From Hyphomonadaceae bacterium JAD_PAG50586_4 (GTDB taxonomy: Bacteria > Pseudomonadota > Alphaproteobacteria > Caulobacterales > Aquidulcibacteraceae): a stretch of DNA of 64,000 nucleotides. The notes beneath the pieces are model-generated. The model saw only the letters and a list, made by a program, of their open reading frames with translations. It did no database searches and was not told the origin of the DNA. This document shows, piece by piece, positions 35,335 to 45,384 of the stretch. The position numbers and the translations under genes were made by a program. Every line of letters begins with the position of its first letter. Positions within the stretch are counted from its first letter, which is position 1. The stretch covers positions 310,001 to 374,000 of the forward strand of contig CP096134.1 in NCBI GenBank assembly GCA_023242925.1. The letters are read 5' to 3'.

Positions 35335-36546
35335 TCAACCGGCGGATTTGGCGGTCGCGGCTTCTCGCAGCTTATCGAGATAGTCCGCCCACCATTGCGC
35401 TAGACGGACACGATCGGGCCAGTATTCGCTACGCGCGTATGCGCGACGGACGGCGTTCACGTCTTGATGCGCAAGAGCCCGCTCGATGACTTCAGATGAG
35501 AACTTGGAATTTTCGTGCAAGAGCGACGACGCCAACGCGCGGAAGCCGTGCGCGCTCATCTCTTCCTGTGAAAACCCGAGGGTGCGGAGCGCTGCGCAGA
35601 CAGTGTTCTCGCTGATCGGGCGATCGCGCGTGCGCTCACCAGGAAAGCAAAGCCCGTCCGCAGTGTGCCCGGTGAGATCATGCAAATCACGAAACACCCC
35701 GATTGCTTGGCGCGACAACGGTACTTTGTGTTCCCGCCGCATTTTAGTGCGCTCCGCCGGTATCGTCCAAACCTTCGCTTTGAGATCAATTTCGTTCCAT
35801 CGGGCCAAGCGGCATTCACCGGGCCGAGGGAAGCAGTATGCCAATAGCTGCATGGCCGATCGAACAACCGGGCGATCGTACTCCGAAATCGCCACCATGA
35901 GCCGCCCAGCGCCTTTCGGGTCGGTGATAGCGGCACGGTGCTTCGTCTTGGGCGATGCTATAGCTCCTCGGAGCGAAGGCGTCGGATCGAATTGAGCGCG
36001 GTTCGTGGCGACCGCCAATCTCATGACCTGGCCAATGGAGGCCCGCAGTCGCCGCGCTGTTTCCAAATGCCCCTTGGCCTCGATATCGCGAAGCAAGCCG
36101 AGAACCTCCGCCGGCGTGATCGCCGCTACGGGGCGTTCGCAAATCGGCGCCGCCAAATCCTTGAGCAGCCAACGCCGCTTCGAGATCGTGACCTCCGCCT
36201 TTCCTTCGCGCTCCATACGCGTAAGCAATTCGTCAGCGACCAGGCCGAACGTCGTTGCGCGCTTCACGCTTGCCACTAACCGAGTGACTTTACGCTCTTC
36301 AGAAGGATTGAGGCCGTCGCGCAATTGCTTGCGTGCGACCGCGAGCGCTTCTCGCGCTTCCGCAAGCGACACTTCGGGATAGGCGCCAAGAGCGAGCGTC
36401 AGCCGCTTTCCGGCGAAGCGATAATTGTAGCGCCAGAAGCGCGAGCCATTGATCGCCACAAGCATGTAGAGACCTTGGCCATCGGTGAGCTTGTAAGGCC
36501 GCTCTTGCGGCCGTGCATTTCGGCATTTGGCGTCTGAAAGCGGCAT
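35335..36546 (-). CDS. tyrosine-type site-specific integrase (P4-like)
   Basis: 403 residues from the ATG at 36546 (MPLSDAKCRNARPQERPYKL); a longer start at 36681 is less likely. The N-terminal arm-binding domain (TDGQGLYMLVAINGSRFWRY) is followed by the core, with the first catalytic Arg in FPRPGECRLARW, HGFRA near residue 335 and Tyr in AYARSEYWPDR. It lies 198 bases from the 3' end of tRNA-Leu, the probable attachment site. The gene appears intact. Confidence 0.9.
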   Translation of the reverse strand: MPLSDAKCRNARPQERPYKLTDGQGLYMLVAINGSRFWRYNYRFAGKRLTLALGAYPEVSLAEAREALAVARKQLRDGLNPSEERKVTRLVASVKRATTFGLVADELLTRMEREGKAEVTISKRRWLLKDLAAPICERPVAAITPAEVLGLLRDIEAKGHLETARRLRASIGQVMRLAVATNRAQFDPTPSLRGAIASPKTKHRAAITDPKGAGRLMVAISEYDRPVVRSAMQLLAYCFPRPGECRLARWNEIDLKAKVWTIPAERTKMRREHKVPLSRQAIGVFRDLHDLTGHTADGLCFPGERTRDRPISENTVCAALRTLGFSQEEMSAHGFRALASSLLHENSKFSSEVIERALAHQDVNAVRRAYARSEYWPDRVRLAQWWADYLDKLREAATAKSAG

Positions 36547-36743
36547 GGCGGTATCGCTCCCGGCGGTATGAGCAACAATACCGCCAATATACCGCCAATC
36601 TGCTGCGATGGCCAATTTTTGGTTGCAGGCAGCCACTTGCGCGCCAGACGAGAAAAACTCGTCTTTTTGCTTTGTTTTCAAGGAAATATAGGGATTTGTG
36701 GGGTGTACCGAGGAAGGTGGTGGAATGCCGCGGGAAGGGTAAG

Positions 36744-36830
36744 TGGTGCCCGGAAGAGGACTCGAACCTCCACGCCCTTGCGAGCGCCAGCACCTGAAGC
36801 TGGTGCGTCTACCAATTCCGCCATCCGGGC
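36744..36830 (-). tRNA. tRNA-Leu (anticodon CAG)
   Basis: 87 bases on the minus strand with encoded CCA. Acceptor GCCCGGA pairs with TCCGGGC, the anticodon stem CCAGC/GCTGG encloses loop TTCAGGT, and the T arm reads GTTCGAGTC. A long variable arm fits tRNA-Leu. Integration site of the adjacent island. Confidence 0.95.
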
Positions 36831-36973
36831 ACGTTCGTCGCGGTAGAAGGCGGGGGTTTAGGGGAGGGCGCGCGGGCCGTCAATCGGCCGGGCGAGGCGT
36901 GTCAATCTATCCGCCCTTACTTTGACAGGGTGCATGCTTGGCCTCTTGCCCGGCCTCCTGTACCCAGCGCCCC

Positions 36974-38777
36974 ATGACTCCTCGGGACAAGATCCGCAAT
37001 TTCTCCATCGTGGCGCACATCGACCACGGCAAATCCACGCTCTCCGACCGGTTGATACAGCGGACGGGGGGTTGTCGGCGCGGGAGATGACGGAGCAGGT
37101 GCTCGATAACATGGATATCGAGAAGGAGCGGGGATCACGATTAAGGCGCAGACGGTGCGTTTGGATTACCGGGCCAAGGACGGCCAGGACTACGTTCTGA
37201 ACCTGATGGACACGCCCGGGCACGTGGACTTTGCCTACGAGGTCAGCCGGAGCCTGGCGGCGTGCGAGGGCGCGCTGCTGATCGTGGACGCCTCCCAGGG
37301 CGTCGAAGCGCAGACGCTGGCCAACGTCTATCAGGCGCTCGATCTCGATCTCGAGATCGTGCCGGTGCTGAACAAGATCGATCTCCCGGCGGCTGAGCCA
37401 GATCGCGTCAAGCAGCAGATCGAGGACGTGATCGGCCTCGACGCCTCTGAGGCCATCCTCGCCTCCGGCAAAACCGGCGATGGCATCGACGACCTGCTCG
37501 AAGCCATCGTCACCCGCCTGCCGCCGCCCAAGACCGGCGACCGCGACGCACCTCTCAAAGCCATGTTGGTCGACGCCTGGTATGACGCCTATCTCGGCGT
37601 CGTCGTGCTCTTCCGCGTGATCGATGGCGTGGTGAAGAAGGGCATGCGCGTAAAGCTCATGCAAACCGGCGCCGATTACAACGTCGATACGCTCGGCGTG
37701 CTGCGCCCCAAGCGCGAAGAGGTGGCCGAACTCGGCCCCGGCGAAATCGGCATTCTCACCGGCTCGATCAAGGAAGTCGGCGACGCGCGCGTCGGCGACA
37801 CCATCACCGAATATCGGCGTGAGACGAGCCAAGCGCTGCCGGGCTTCAAGCCTGCGCAGCCGGTCGTGTTCTGCGGTCTGTTCCCGGTGGACGCCGCCAA
37901 TTTCGAAGACCTCCGCGCCGCCATGAGCCGGCTTCGCTTGAACGACGCCAGCTTCAGCTACGAAATGGAATCGAGTGCGGCCCTCGGCTTCGGCTTCCGC
38001 TGCGGCTTTCTTGGCCTGCTGCATTTGGAGATCATCCAAGAGCGTTTGAGCCGCGAATTCAATCTCGACCTGATCGCGACGGCGCCCAGCGTTGTTTATC
38101 GCGTGCACATGAATGACGGCGAGGTCAAAGAATTGCACAATCCGGCCGACCTGCCGGACGTCACTTACATCAAAGAGATCGAAGAGCCGTGGATCAAAGC
38201 CACGCTGCTCACGCCCGACGAATATCTCGGCGCCATCATCAAGCTCTGCCAGGATCGCCGCGGCATCCAGAAGGAGCTGAATTATGTCGGCTCGCGCGCG
38301 ATGCTTGTCTATGAGCTGCCGCTCAACGAAGTCGTGTTCGATTTCTACGATCGCTTGAAGAGCATCTCAAAAGGCTACGCCAGTTTCGATTATGCGATCA
38401 TCGATCATCGCGAAGGTAATCTGGTGAAGATGTCGATCCTGGTGAATGACGAGCCGGTCGACGCGCTCTCGATGCTGGTGCACGCCGCACGCGCGGAATC
38501 ACGTGGCCGCGCCATGGTGGAGAAGCTGAAGGAGCTGATCCCGCAGCATATGTTCAAGATCCCGATCCAAGCCGCGATCGGCGGCCGCATCATCGCCCGC
38601 GAAACCATTAGCGCGCTGCGCAAGGACGTGACCGCGAAATGCTATGGCGGCGACGCGAGCCGCAAGCGCAAGCTGCTGGATAAGCAGAAGGCCGGCAAAA
38701 AGAAGATGCGCCAATTCGGCAAGGTCGACATCCCGCAAGAAGCGTTCATTGCGGCGCTGAAGATGGATGGGGATTGA
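36974..38777 (+). CDS. lepA: elongation factor 4 (LepA), frame-disrupted at the N-terminus
   Basis: The ATG at 36974 gives [20 protein letters not shown] with the G1 motif, but the frame is lost in G runs at 37066-37071 and 37130-37133; one added G at each point restores [20 protein letters not shown] and [10 protein letters not shown]. From there the frame is open to 38777, about 601 residues, full length. [16 protein letters not shown] and [19 protein letters not shown] are visible. LepA is a ribosome-associated GTPase that remodels stalled or initiating ribosomes. It is conserved in nearly all bacteria, so two losses here argue for sequence errors. Confidence 0.95.
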
Positions 38778-38972
38778 GGGCGCTTACTGGCGCGTGGCGG
38801 GCGAGCAGCCCATAAAGCGCGCCACCGCTTGCGGCCGCCGGGATCAGGCGCGGAATCCTGGCTGTGGCCCTGGTCACAGCCCAATAAATCGTCCGTCGCC
38901 ATCTACGTGCCGTGGACAAATCGCGCCTGCGCGCCTTAAGGGTCTCGCGGGGCAAGTTGAGAGGGATCAGCA

Positions 38973-39551
38973 ATGATGCGGAAGATTTTGTTGGCGGCTG
39001 CGGCTGCCATGGCGTTGAGCGCGTGCGGCCAATTGTTGGGCGGCGGCAACGGCCCGGCTTTGCCAACGGTGCAAGAAGGCGCGCAGGCGCCGTCGACGCA
39101 GGTGCGTCCAACCGGCCAAGTGCAACGCGCGCAGATCGATGACGCGACGCGGACGCAACTCATCGCCAATATCGGCGAACAGCTTGGCGCGATTTCGCAA
39201 AACTTCGCGGCCGGTATGGCGCCGCCCGCTGGCGCCACCGATCAGATCGTAGCGCTCGAGCCCAGCACCGATCATCGCTGGACGATCGACCTTGCCGCCA
39301 ACACGGCCTACACGTTTGTGGGCGCCTGCGACGGCGATTGCACCAATGTCGATATCGAGCTGATCAGCATGAGTACGGGCGGCGTTGTCGCCAGCGACAT
39401 GCTGCCGGACGATTATCCTGTCGTGCAATTCACGCCACCGGCCGACGGCCAGTACATGGTGCGCACGTTGCTGCAGAATTGCTCGGTCGCGCCGTGCTAT
39501 GTCGGCTCGCGCGCACTGGCGATGCCGGCCGGCGGCGAAGCGCCGAAATAA
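38973..39551 (+). CDS. predicted lipoprotein, unknown
   Basis: 192 residues. Signal peptide ILLAAAAAMALSAC with a lipobox. The mature protein begins with a Gly/Pro/Gln-rich linker and then a beta-rich domain with ALEPSTDHRWTIDLAANTAY, then TFVGACDGDCTNVDIEL, and FTPPADGQYMVRTLLQNCSV. This looks like a pre-peptidase or CARDB-type beta-sandwich that would sit in the periplasm. No clear family. Confidence 0.75.
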   Translation: MMRKILLAAAAAMALSACGQLLGGGNGPALPTVQEGAQAPSTQVRPTGQVQRAQIDDATRTQLIANIGEQLGAISQNFAAGMAPPAGATDQIVALEPSTDHRWTIDLAANTAYTFVGACDGDCTNVDIELISMSTGGVVASDMLPDDYPVVQFTPPADGQYMVRTLLQNCSVAPCYVGSRALAMPAGGEAPK

Positions 39552-39973
39552 TCACGCATACGGGTAACAAGCCTCGCGCGGCAGGTTCAGATGAACGTGC
39601 CGCGCGAGCGCTTCGATCGCGAGCCCATGCGCGATGTAGGGGTCGCCATTATCCGGTCCCACGATCACGATGCGAAAACCTGCTTGCTCCCGGCCTCCCG
39701 GCGGCAGCATCGCCGTAGCCAGTGGCGCCCGTCATCGGCGCGCAGCGTCACGAACAGAGGCATCGCCTTGGCGATGTGATCCTTCAGCCCAATCTCTTGC
39801 TCGAACGATGGCGCGCCTTTTGGTGCGCGATAGCTTTCGCGCGCGCTGGCTTCATGGCGGCGGAAATATTTATCGACGGCGTGACGCATCAGCGCCGCCT
39901 CTGTTTCCGCTTCCGCCTCGGTCTCAATTCTGAACCAAGTCGCGCCGCCCGGCGCATCGCAAACGTACCGCAT
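39552..39973 (-). CDS. hypothetical protein, frame-disrupted
   Basis: The N-terminal frame from 39973 gives RYVCDAPGGATWFRIETEAE and EQEIGLKDHIAKAMPLFVTL, then DDGRHWLR. Near 39700 it must shift to the frame reading GFRIVIVGPDNGDPYIAHGL and AIEALARHVHLNLPREACYP, ending at 39552, for about 138 residues. The second half is clearly coding in style although not in the same frame. Convergent with the lipoprotein gene, with the stops adjacent. Family not recognised. Confidence 0.6.
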
Positions 39974-40053
39974 GCGCGCATGATAGCGCGAAGCGCCGTA
40001 GGCTTTAATACGCGTCAGCAGTTTTCATGCGTACGTGATGCGCGCAGCACGCA

Positions 40054-40539
40054 TCAGCAGGGCACGTCAACCATCAGATAGCGGTTGGCGTAGCGATCCC
40101 ACTGGCGTTCACGGCACATACGCTGCGGGCGTTGGTCCTGGTAATAGCCTTGCTCCGGCGCGTAGCCGTAATCTTGTTCGTAGGCCGAGCGCCCGTCTTC
40201 GTAATAGCCGCCCTGGTCGTAGCCTTGGTTGTAATATTGTGGCGGCGGCGCGCAGCGTTGGTAATTATCGCTGCAGTGCGCGCGCGGCATCGGCGCCTGG
40301 CGCTGATCTTGGCTGAGGGCGGCGCCCAGTAACACGCCCAACGTGAGGCCGACGACGCCGGCGGCCACAGCGTCACCGTCGTCATCGCGGTGGCGACGGC
40401 GGCGGTTGTCATAATAGCCATCATGGCGGTCGCCCCAATAGCCTTCATGGCGGCGGTCGCGCGCATCGGCGGCGACAGGCGTCAACGTGGTGAGGGCGAA
40501 AGCGATCGTCGCCGCGAGGGCGGTCAGTTTGCGTAACAT
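40054..40539 (-). CDS. secreted Tyr/Arg-rich protein with glycine-zipper segment
   Basis: 161 residues. A signal peptide of about 26 residues (KLTALAATIAFALTTLTPVAADA) is followed by an Arg/Asp/Tyr-rich stretch, a hydrophobic glycine-zipper (AAGVVGLTLGVLLGAALS) and a Tyr/Gln/Gly-rich low-complexity region. The C-terminus holds CRERQWDRYANRYLMVDVPC. Similar alphaproteobacterial envelope proteins are known only as hypothetical. Confidence 0.68.
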   Translation of the reverse strand: MLRKLTALAATIAFALTTLTPVAADARDRRHEGYWGDRHDGYYDNRRRRHRDDDGDAVAAGVVGLTLGVLLGAALSQDQRQAPMPRAHCSDNYQRCAPPPQYYNQGYDQGGYYEDGRSAYEQDYGYAPEQGYYQDQRPQRMCRERQWDRYANRYLMVDVPC

Positions 40540-40734
40540 TGTTATGCTCCCACCGGCACCGTGCGCCGCGCCAGCTGAATGCTACCTGAATCCAACCTGA
40601 ACGCCGGCGGCGCGTCAGCATTCCGCACGCGGGTGACGCGGAACAAAGCGCGCATCCCGCTCGTATAAAATTTCGCGTAAGTGTCGATTGGCGCGCTGCC
40701 GGTTCGTTCTAGGTTGGCAGGAATGGAGGAAAGC

Positions 40735-41091
40735 ATGCCTTACGTGGATGGGTTCGTGCTCGCGGTGCCGAAGGACAAAATCGAGCAATACAAAGAAATG
40801 GCGCGCCTTGGCGGCGAAGTCTGGATGGAGCACGGTGCGCTGAGTTACGTCGAGTGCGTCGGTGACGACGTGCCGATGGGCGAACTCACATCCTTTCCGC
40901 GCGCCGTCCAAGCCAAGGACGACGAGGTCGTGGTGTTCTCTTGGATCACCTACGAATCCCGGGCCAAGCGGGACGAAGTCAACGCCAAGGTCATGGCCGA
41001 TCCGCGCATGAACCAATACGATCAGAGCAACACGCCGTTCGACGGCAAGCGCATGATCTTCGGCGGCTTCGAGAGCTTTCTGGCACGCTAA
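40735..41091 (+). CDS. DUF1428 family protein
   Basis: 118 residues from the ATG at 40735, preceded by GGAGGAAAG. The sequence MPYVDGFVLAVPKDKIEQYK, the following GGEVWMEHGALSYVECVGDD and FGGFESFLA at the end are the hallmarks of DUF1428, a ferredoxin-like fold of the dimeric alpha-beta barrel class with unknown function. Monocistronic, with a terminator directly after. Confidence 0.92.
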   Translation: MPYVDGFVLAVPKDKIEQYKEMARLGGEVWMEHGALSYVECVGDDVPMGELTSFPRAVQAKDDEVVVFSWITYESRAKRDEVNAKVMADPRMNQYDQSNTPFDGKRMIFGGFESFLAR

Positions 41092-41102
41092 GGCAAAGAA
41101 AA

Positions 41103-41136
41103 GGGCGCACACCTTGCGATGCGCGCCCAATTTTTT
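41103..41136 (+). terminator. rho-independent terminator
   Basis: GGGCGC at 41103-41108 pairs with GCGCCC at 41123-41128 and six T follow at 41131-41136, 11 bases after the DUF1428 stop. Confidence 0.8.
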
Positions 41137-41154
41137 CGTGGCCTCAGACCGGAT

Positions 41155-43347
41155 TTATTCGCCCGTCGGGAAGCCGCGCGTGCGGAGCAGCGCGTTCACG
41201 TCCGGATCGCGGCCGCGGAATTGGCGATAGGCCTCCGCGCGATCGGTCGTGTTGCCCGGCGCCAGGATGATGTTGCGCATACCGGCGGCGACCGTGGGAT
41301 CGAACACGTTGCCGGTGCTCTCGAACATTTCCCAGGTGTCGGCGTCCATCGTCTCGGACCAGAGGTACGAGTAATAGCCGGCCGAGTAGGCGTCGCTCGA
41401 GAACAGATGCCCGAATTGCGGCAGGCGGTGACGCATCGCGATTTCGCGCGGCATGTTGAGCGAGGCGAGCGTTTCGCGCTCGAACGCGTCCACATCCGTG
41501 ATCGCTTCGGGGCGATTGTGCAGCGACATATCCACCAGCGCGGAGGAGAGATATTCCACCGTCGCGTAGCCTTGGTTGAAGGTCGACGCATTATTGATGC
41601 GATCGACCAGCGCCTGCGGCATCGGCTCATTGGTGCGATAGTGGCGCGCGAACTGATCGAGGATCGGGCGCGACAGCACCCAATGCTCGTGCACCTGGCT
41701 CGGGAACTCCACGTAATCGCGCGGCACGTTGCCGAGGCCCGGATAATTCACGGTCGACACGAGATAGTGGATGGCGTGGCCGAATTCGTGGAACAGCGTT
41801 TCCGCGTCGTCGAGCGAGATGAGGATCGGCTCACCCGGTGCGCCGCGCACGAAATTGTTGTTGTTCGACGCAATCGGCGTGACCTCGCTGCCCATGAAGT
41901 TCTCGTGCGCGCGATACGTGTTCATCCACGCGCCCGAGCGCTTACCGGCGCGAGCGAAATTGTCGAGATAGAACAGCCCCTGATACGAACCATCGCGATC
42001 GGTGACTTCGAACACGCGGACGTTTTCTTCAAACACTGGCACCGTGCCCGTGATCTCGCGGAACGAGAGACCATAGAGCTGGTTGGCCATGTAGAAGGCG
42101 CCGTTGACCATATTGTTCAGCTCGAAATACTCGCGCACTTCGTTCTGATCGAGGCTGTAGCGGTCGCGGCGGACTTGCTCGGCGTAGAAATTGTAGTCCC
42201 ACGGCTCGATCGTGATGTTGGCGCGCTGGCGATTGGCGATCGCCTGCATGTCGGCGACCTCCTCGTGCACGCGTGCAACAGCGGCGGGCCATACGCGCAT
42301 CATCAAATCCTGCGCGCGTTCTGGCGTGCCGGCCATCGTGTCGGCCATGCGCAAATGGGCGTGCGTCGGGAAGCCGAGGATCTGCGCACGCTCGGCGCGC
42401 AGCGCCAGGATTTGGGCGATGATCGCGTTGGTGTCGTTGGCGTCGCCATTGTCGCCGCGGTTCTTGAACGTCGTCCAAACGCGTTCGCGCAGCGCGCGAT
42501 TGGTGGAGAAGGTCAAGAACGGATCGACGCTGGAGCGCGTGTTGACGATCGCCCATTGGCCGGCGTGACCGCGCTCAGTGGCGGCGGCGCCCAGCGAGGC
42601 CACGATATTCGGCGGCAGGCCAGCGAGGTCGCGGCGATTGGTGATGTAGATCGCGGTGTTTTCGTCCGCGAGCAGGCGACGGCCGAAATCGGCGAACTTC
42701 GAAGAAAGCTCTTCGTTGATCGCGCCGAGGCGAGCTTGTTGCTCCGGTGTAGCGGCCGCACCCGCGCGCACGAATTGATCGCGTGTGCGCTCAAGCAGAC
42801 GCAGTTGTTCGGCGCTGAGGCCAAGCGTGGTGCGCGTTTGATAAAGCGTGTCGATGCGTTGGAAGAGCGCGCGGTTGAAGGTGATGGCGTTGTAGGCGGC
42901 CGTGATGCGCGGCGACCATTCGGCTTCAACGGCCTGAACTTGCTCGTTGCTGACGTTGTCCGTCATCACGCCGAAGATTGTGGTGGCGCGATCGATGTGG
43001 CGGCCGGCGTTCTGCATCGCCGCGATGGTGTTGTCGAAGGTCGGCGCCGCTGGGTTAGTGGAGATGACCTGAACTTCCGCTTCTTGGAGCGCGAGGCCGA
43101 GTTCTAGCGCCGGCGCCAGCAATTCAACGCGCGCCTGATCCCACGGCGGCACGCCGCCATGCGGGCCGGTCCACGGCTTCAGCAACGGGTTTTGGTCGGC
43201 TTGCGCGGTCAAACGGGCTACCTCGGCTTGCGCGGCCTGGTTGGCGGCGGCGGCTTCGGCGCTGATCTGCGAACCGGCGGTGGCGCAAGCGCTGAGCGCC
43301 GGCGCACTGACGGCGAGCAAAAGCGCCAGGATGTGAGACTTGTTCAT
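41155..43347 (-). CDS. M3 family oligopeptidase (Dcp-like), lipoprotein
   Basis: 730 residues from the ATG at 43347; a longer start at 43443 lacks a signal peptide at the right place. The signal peptide ILALLLAVSAPALSAC ends in a lipobox, so the enzyme is periplasmic and lipid-anchored. The zinc motif HEFGHAIHYL (HExxH) with the downstream catalytic Glu region and the C-terminal FDPTVAAGMRNIILAPGNT block define M3A dipeptidyl carboxypeptidase/oligopeptidase A. It trims short peptides. A large open frame on the opposite strand is a codon-bias shadow. Confidence 0.93.
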   Translation of the reverse strand: MNKSHILALLLAVSAPALSACATAGSQISAEAAAANQAAQAEVARLTAQADQNPLLKPWTGPHGGVPPWDQARVELLAPALELGLALQEAEVQVISTNPAAPTFDNTIAAMQNAGRHIDRATTIFGVMTDNVSNEQVQAVEAEWSPRITAAYNAITFNRALFQRIDTLYQTRTTLGLSAEQLRLLERTRDQFVRAGAAATPEQQARLGAINEELSSKFADFGRRLLADENTAIYITNRRDLAGLPPNIVASLGAAATERGHAGQWAIVNTRSSVDPFLTFSTNRALRERVWTTFKNRGDNGDANDTNAIIAQILALRAERAQILGFPTHAHLRMADTMAGTPERAQDLMMRVWPAAVARVHEEVADMQAIANRQRANITIEPWDYNFYAEQVRRDRYSLDQNEVREYFELNNMVNGAFYMANQLYGLSFREITGTVPVFEENVRVFEVTDRDGSYQGLFYLDNFARAGKRSGAWMNTYRAHENFMGSEVTPIASNNNNFVRGAPGEPILISLDDAETLFHEFGHAIHYLVSTVNYPGLGNVPRDYVEFPSQVHEHWVLSRPILDQFARHYRTNEPMPQALVDRINNASTFNQGYATVEYLSSALVDMSLHNRPEAITDVDAFERETLASLNMPREIAMRHRLPQFGHLFSSDAYSAGYYSYLWSETMDADTWEMFESTGNVFDPTVAAGMRNIILAPGNTTDRAEAYRQFRGRDPDVNALLRTRGFPTGE

Positions 43348-43484
43348 GGAACCCCCAGGGTGGCGCGACGCCGCTCGAAAGCCCCAGCGTCGCAATTGGC
43401 GGATGTTTTGGCCGCTCAGAGGCGTCGCGGGCAAGACCGCCATACACTCATGCGAGGGATAAGCCTAATTTTGCGACGAATGGG

Positions 43485-44510
43485 CTAGGGAAGGTCGAAA
43501 TTGAACTCGAAGCGCACCTGATCACCCGGAAAGATGGGAGATGCCTCAATCGTAGCCGTTGAAAGGATGTCGAGGGCGTAGTCTCCCAATCCATTGTCAA
43601 CTGGCGTTTCTTGCTCGATAACGCACGCGAGAGGCGTGGCCTCCTGTGCGGTGCAGAGCGCGATCACTTTGCCCTGGCGCGTCGATGCGCGCGCGCCCGG
43701 CGTTATGTCGCGCAAGCCAATCGTGACCGGCGGAATGCGCAGTGGCTGCTGACCGCTGAAATATCGATCCGTCGGAACGCGCTGCATCTCGTCGCTGAAT
43801 ATGATTGGCAGAAGAAAGGGTTCTTCGCGGTGTCGCGCGATGAAGTCTTCGTAGTTCGTCGCCACGCGGAATTGTGTGCTGAGCGGTATGGCGGCTGCGC
43901 CAAATCCAAGACCTGCGGGTCGCTCGTTTCGATTTTGGCAATTGAGGCGACGGTCTTCGCGCACGACGCACGAAAGCAGCGCGCGTCCCGAAACCCGATT
44001 GCCCCGCGCCACCGCTGGATAGGCGTCCAACACGGCGTAAAAGTCGGGCGCGTCGTCCCAGGATGGGAGGTCCAGCGGCGGGTTTAGCGCGCGAACTTGC
44101 CTTTCCAGATCCGACCAGTCTCCGCCTACGTATGTTTCCGGAAGCACAAAGCGGATGGTGCGGCGAATTCGTCCGCCGCGTGTCGGCACGCCGTTCACTG
44201 TGGCGGGCGCCACGCGAAACGCGCGCGAGATTTCAAGCGCGGCTTGGCCGAAACCCCATCCAGTCGGCGCTTCCGCGGTCACCCGACAATGCAGTGACGT
44301 ATCAAGTTCGACGAGGCATTCGATCGTGGCGAGGCCTTGTACGCCTTGTGCCGTCGCGTGGGGCGGATAGTTCTCGGCAAAATCCTGACCGCTGGGTTGC
44401 TGCAGGAAGCGCGCGTTTTGGATGTCGATGGGCTCTGGCTCCTCGACGCGCGTGTCGCCAAAGGCAGTGGTCGCGGCAAACAACACAGCCAGGAACAAAA
44501 GCCGTCGCAT
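43485..44510 (-). CDS. TonB-like C-terminal domain protein (three repeats)
   Basis: 341 residues from the ATG at 44510, signal peptide MRRLLFLAVLFAATTAFG. Three tandem units resemble TonB C-terminal folds: YPPHATAQGVQGLATIECLV, then AYPAVARGNRVSGRALLSCV, and VTIGLRDITPGARASTRQGK, each with a conserved Cys strand (ECLV, LSCVV, IALCTA). It lacks the N-terminal membrane anchor and Pro-rich linker of true TonB, so it is likely a periplasmic relative of unknown role. Confidence 0.75.
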   Translation of the reverse strand: MRRLLFLAVLFAATTAFGDTRVEEPEPIDIQNARFLQQPSGQDFAENYPPHATAQGVQGLATIECLVELDTSLHCRVTAEAPTGWGFGQAALEISRAFRVAPATVNGVPTRGGRIRRTIRFVLPETYVGGDWSDLERQVRALNPPLDLPSWDDAPDFYAVLDAYPAVARGNRVSGRALLSCVVREDRRLNCQNRNERPAGLGFGAAAIPLSTQFRVATNYEDFIARHREEPFLLPIIFSDEMQRVPTDRYFSGQQPLRIPPVTIGLRDITPGARASTRQGKVIALCTAQEATPLACVIEQETPVDNGLGDYALDILSTATIEASPIFPGDQVRFEFNFDLP

Positions 44511-44623
44511 GATCCCTCCAACCTGGGCGTGCACGATGACCGGGTCGGATCGCTTTGACCAGGGTTTCGGGATGGGCGGCTGGCTGCTAGCAAGGCGGCA
44601 AGGGACGTCTTGGAGGATCGCGT

Positions 44624-45262
44624 ATGCGTGCAGCTTTTTTGGCTTTGGTTTCTGTTTGCGCCCTGGCGGCGTGCAATCCGAGCGCTCCGAATGGCGATAA
44701 CGCCGCCCCCTCCGTCAGCGATGTTTTCCCTAACCTGACCTCCGCTTCCTTCCGGGCGGAAGCAAACATCACGCGCGAAGGTCAGACCCTACCCGTGGTC
44801 ATGATCCGCGACGGCCAGAAGTTGCGTATGGAAATCAGCGCGCCGCAGGGCCAAAGCACCATCATTACCAATGGCGAAACAGGCGAAAGTTTCATCATCG
44901 CCACCGCTATGGGCCAAACCCACGCCATGCGGCTGCAGCAGCAGGACAACGAAGACCCGACCGCGGATTGGCAAGGCGAATTGGCCACCGCCACCCGCAC
45001 CGGCTCATGCTCAGTGGCTGGGGAAAACGGTGCGGAATGGACGCGAGACGAAAATGGTGCGCCGCATACGGCTTGCGTGACCAGCGACGGCATCATTCTG
45101 CGCGCCGCCGAGGGCGGTCAGACGGTCTGGGAAACCACCAGCGTCCAGCGCGGTCCGCAAGCGGCCGACCTTTTCGTGTTGCCGGAGGGCGTCCAGGTGA
45201 TCGACCTGAATAATCTGGGCTCGGCCATCGAGAACCTCGCCCGGTCGCAAGGCGGCCAATAA
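44624..45262 (+). CDS. predicted lipoprotein, unknown
   Basis: 212 residues, signal peptide AAFLALVSVCALAAC with a lipobox. The mature region resembles LolA/DUF4412-like beta folds (FRAEANITREGQTLPVVMIR, DGQKLRMEISAPQGQ, IITNGETGESFII), i.e. a half-barrel that may hold a hydrophobic ligand. The family call is tentative. Confidence 0.72.
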   Translation: MRAAFLALVSVCALAACNPSAPNGDNAAPSVSDVFPNLTSASFRAEANITREGQTLPVVMIRDGQKLRMEISAPQGQSTIITNGETGESFIIATAMGQTHAMRLQQQDNEDPTADWQGELATATRTGSCSVAGENGAEWTRDENGAPHTACVTSDGIILRAAEGGQTVWETTSVQRGPQAADLFVLPEGVQVIDLNNLGSAIENLARSQGGQ

Positions 45263-45288
45263 GCCGACGCATTCTGCTCGCAAGAGAG

Positions 45289-45317
45289 GCGGCGCCCGGG
45301 GAGACTCAGGGCGCCGC
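45289..45317 (+). terminator. hairpin after lipoprotein gene
   Basis: GCGGCGCCC (45289-45297) and GGGCGCCGC (45309-45317) are perfect arms; a second stem AGCCCG/CGGGCT follows. No T tract, so a probable but not certain terminator. Confidence 0.5.
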
Positions 45318-45384
45318 AGCCCGTTGTGCGACGCCGCACGGCGGGCTACAGGTCAAGGCTCGGCTAGGGACGGCGGACGTCTAA

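Larger units (their letters stand above)
31728..36743. mobile_element. putative integrative/mobilisable island at tRNA-Leu (left end unresolved)
   Basis: An integrase gene ends the island next to the 3' end of tRNA-Leu (36744). Inside lie an XRE regulator, two AlpA-like DNA-binding proteins, a candidate oriT and a relaxase. I could not find a second copy of the tRNA 3' end to the left, so the outer boundary is unknown and the small-gene region at 27-31 kb may belong to it. Confidence 0.55.

Noticed and set aside
31728-36743. Outer att repeat of the tRNA-Leu island
   Set aside because: I looked for a second copy of the tRNA-Leu 3' end left of the integrase and did not find one, so no boundary is claimed.
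36858-38138. 426-residue open frame antisense to lepA
   Set aside because: Shadow of a conserved housekeeping gene; no start context and a composition bias.
41119-43107. 662-residue open frame antisense to the M3 peptidase
   Set aside because: It is the complementary-frame shadow of a GC-rich gene with clear zinc motif and signal peptide; its translation is low-complexity (Arg/His/Val repeats) with no family features.
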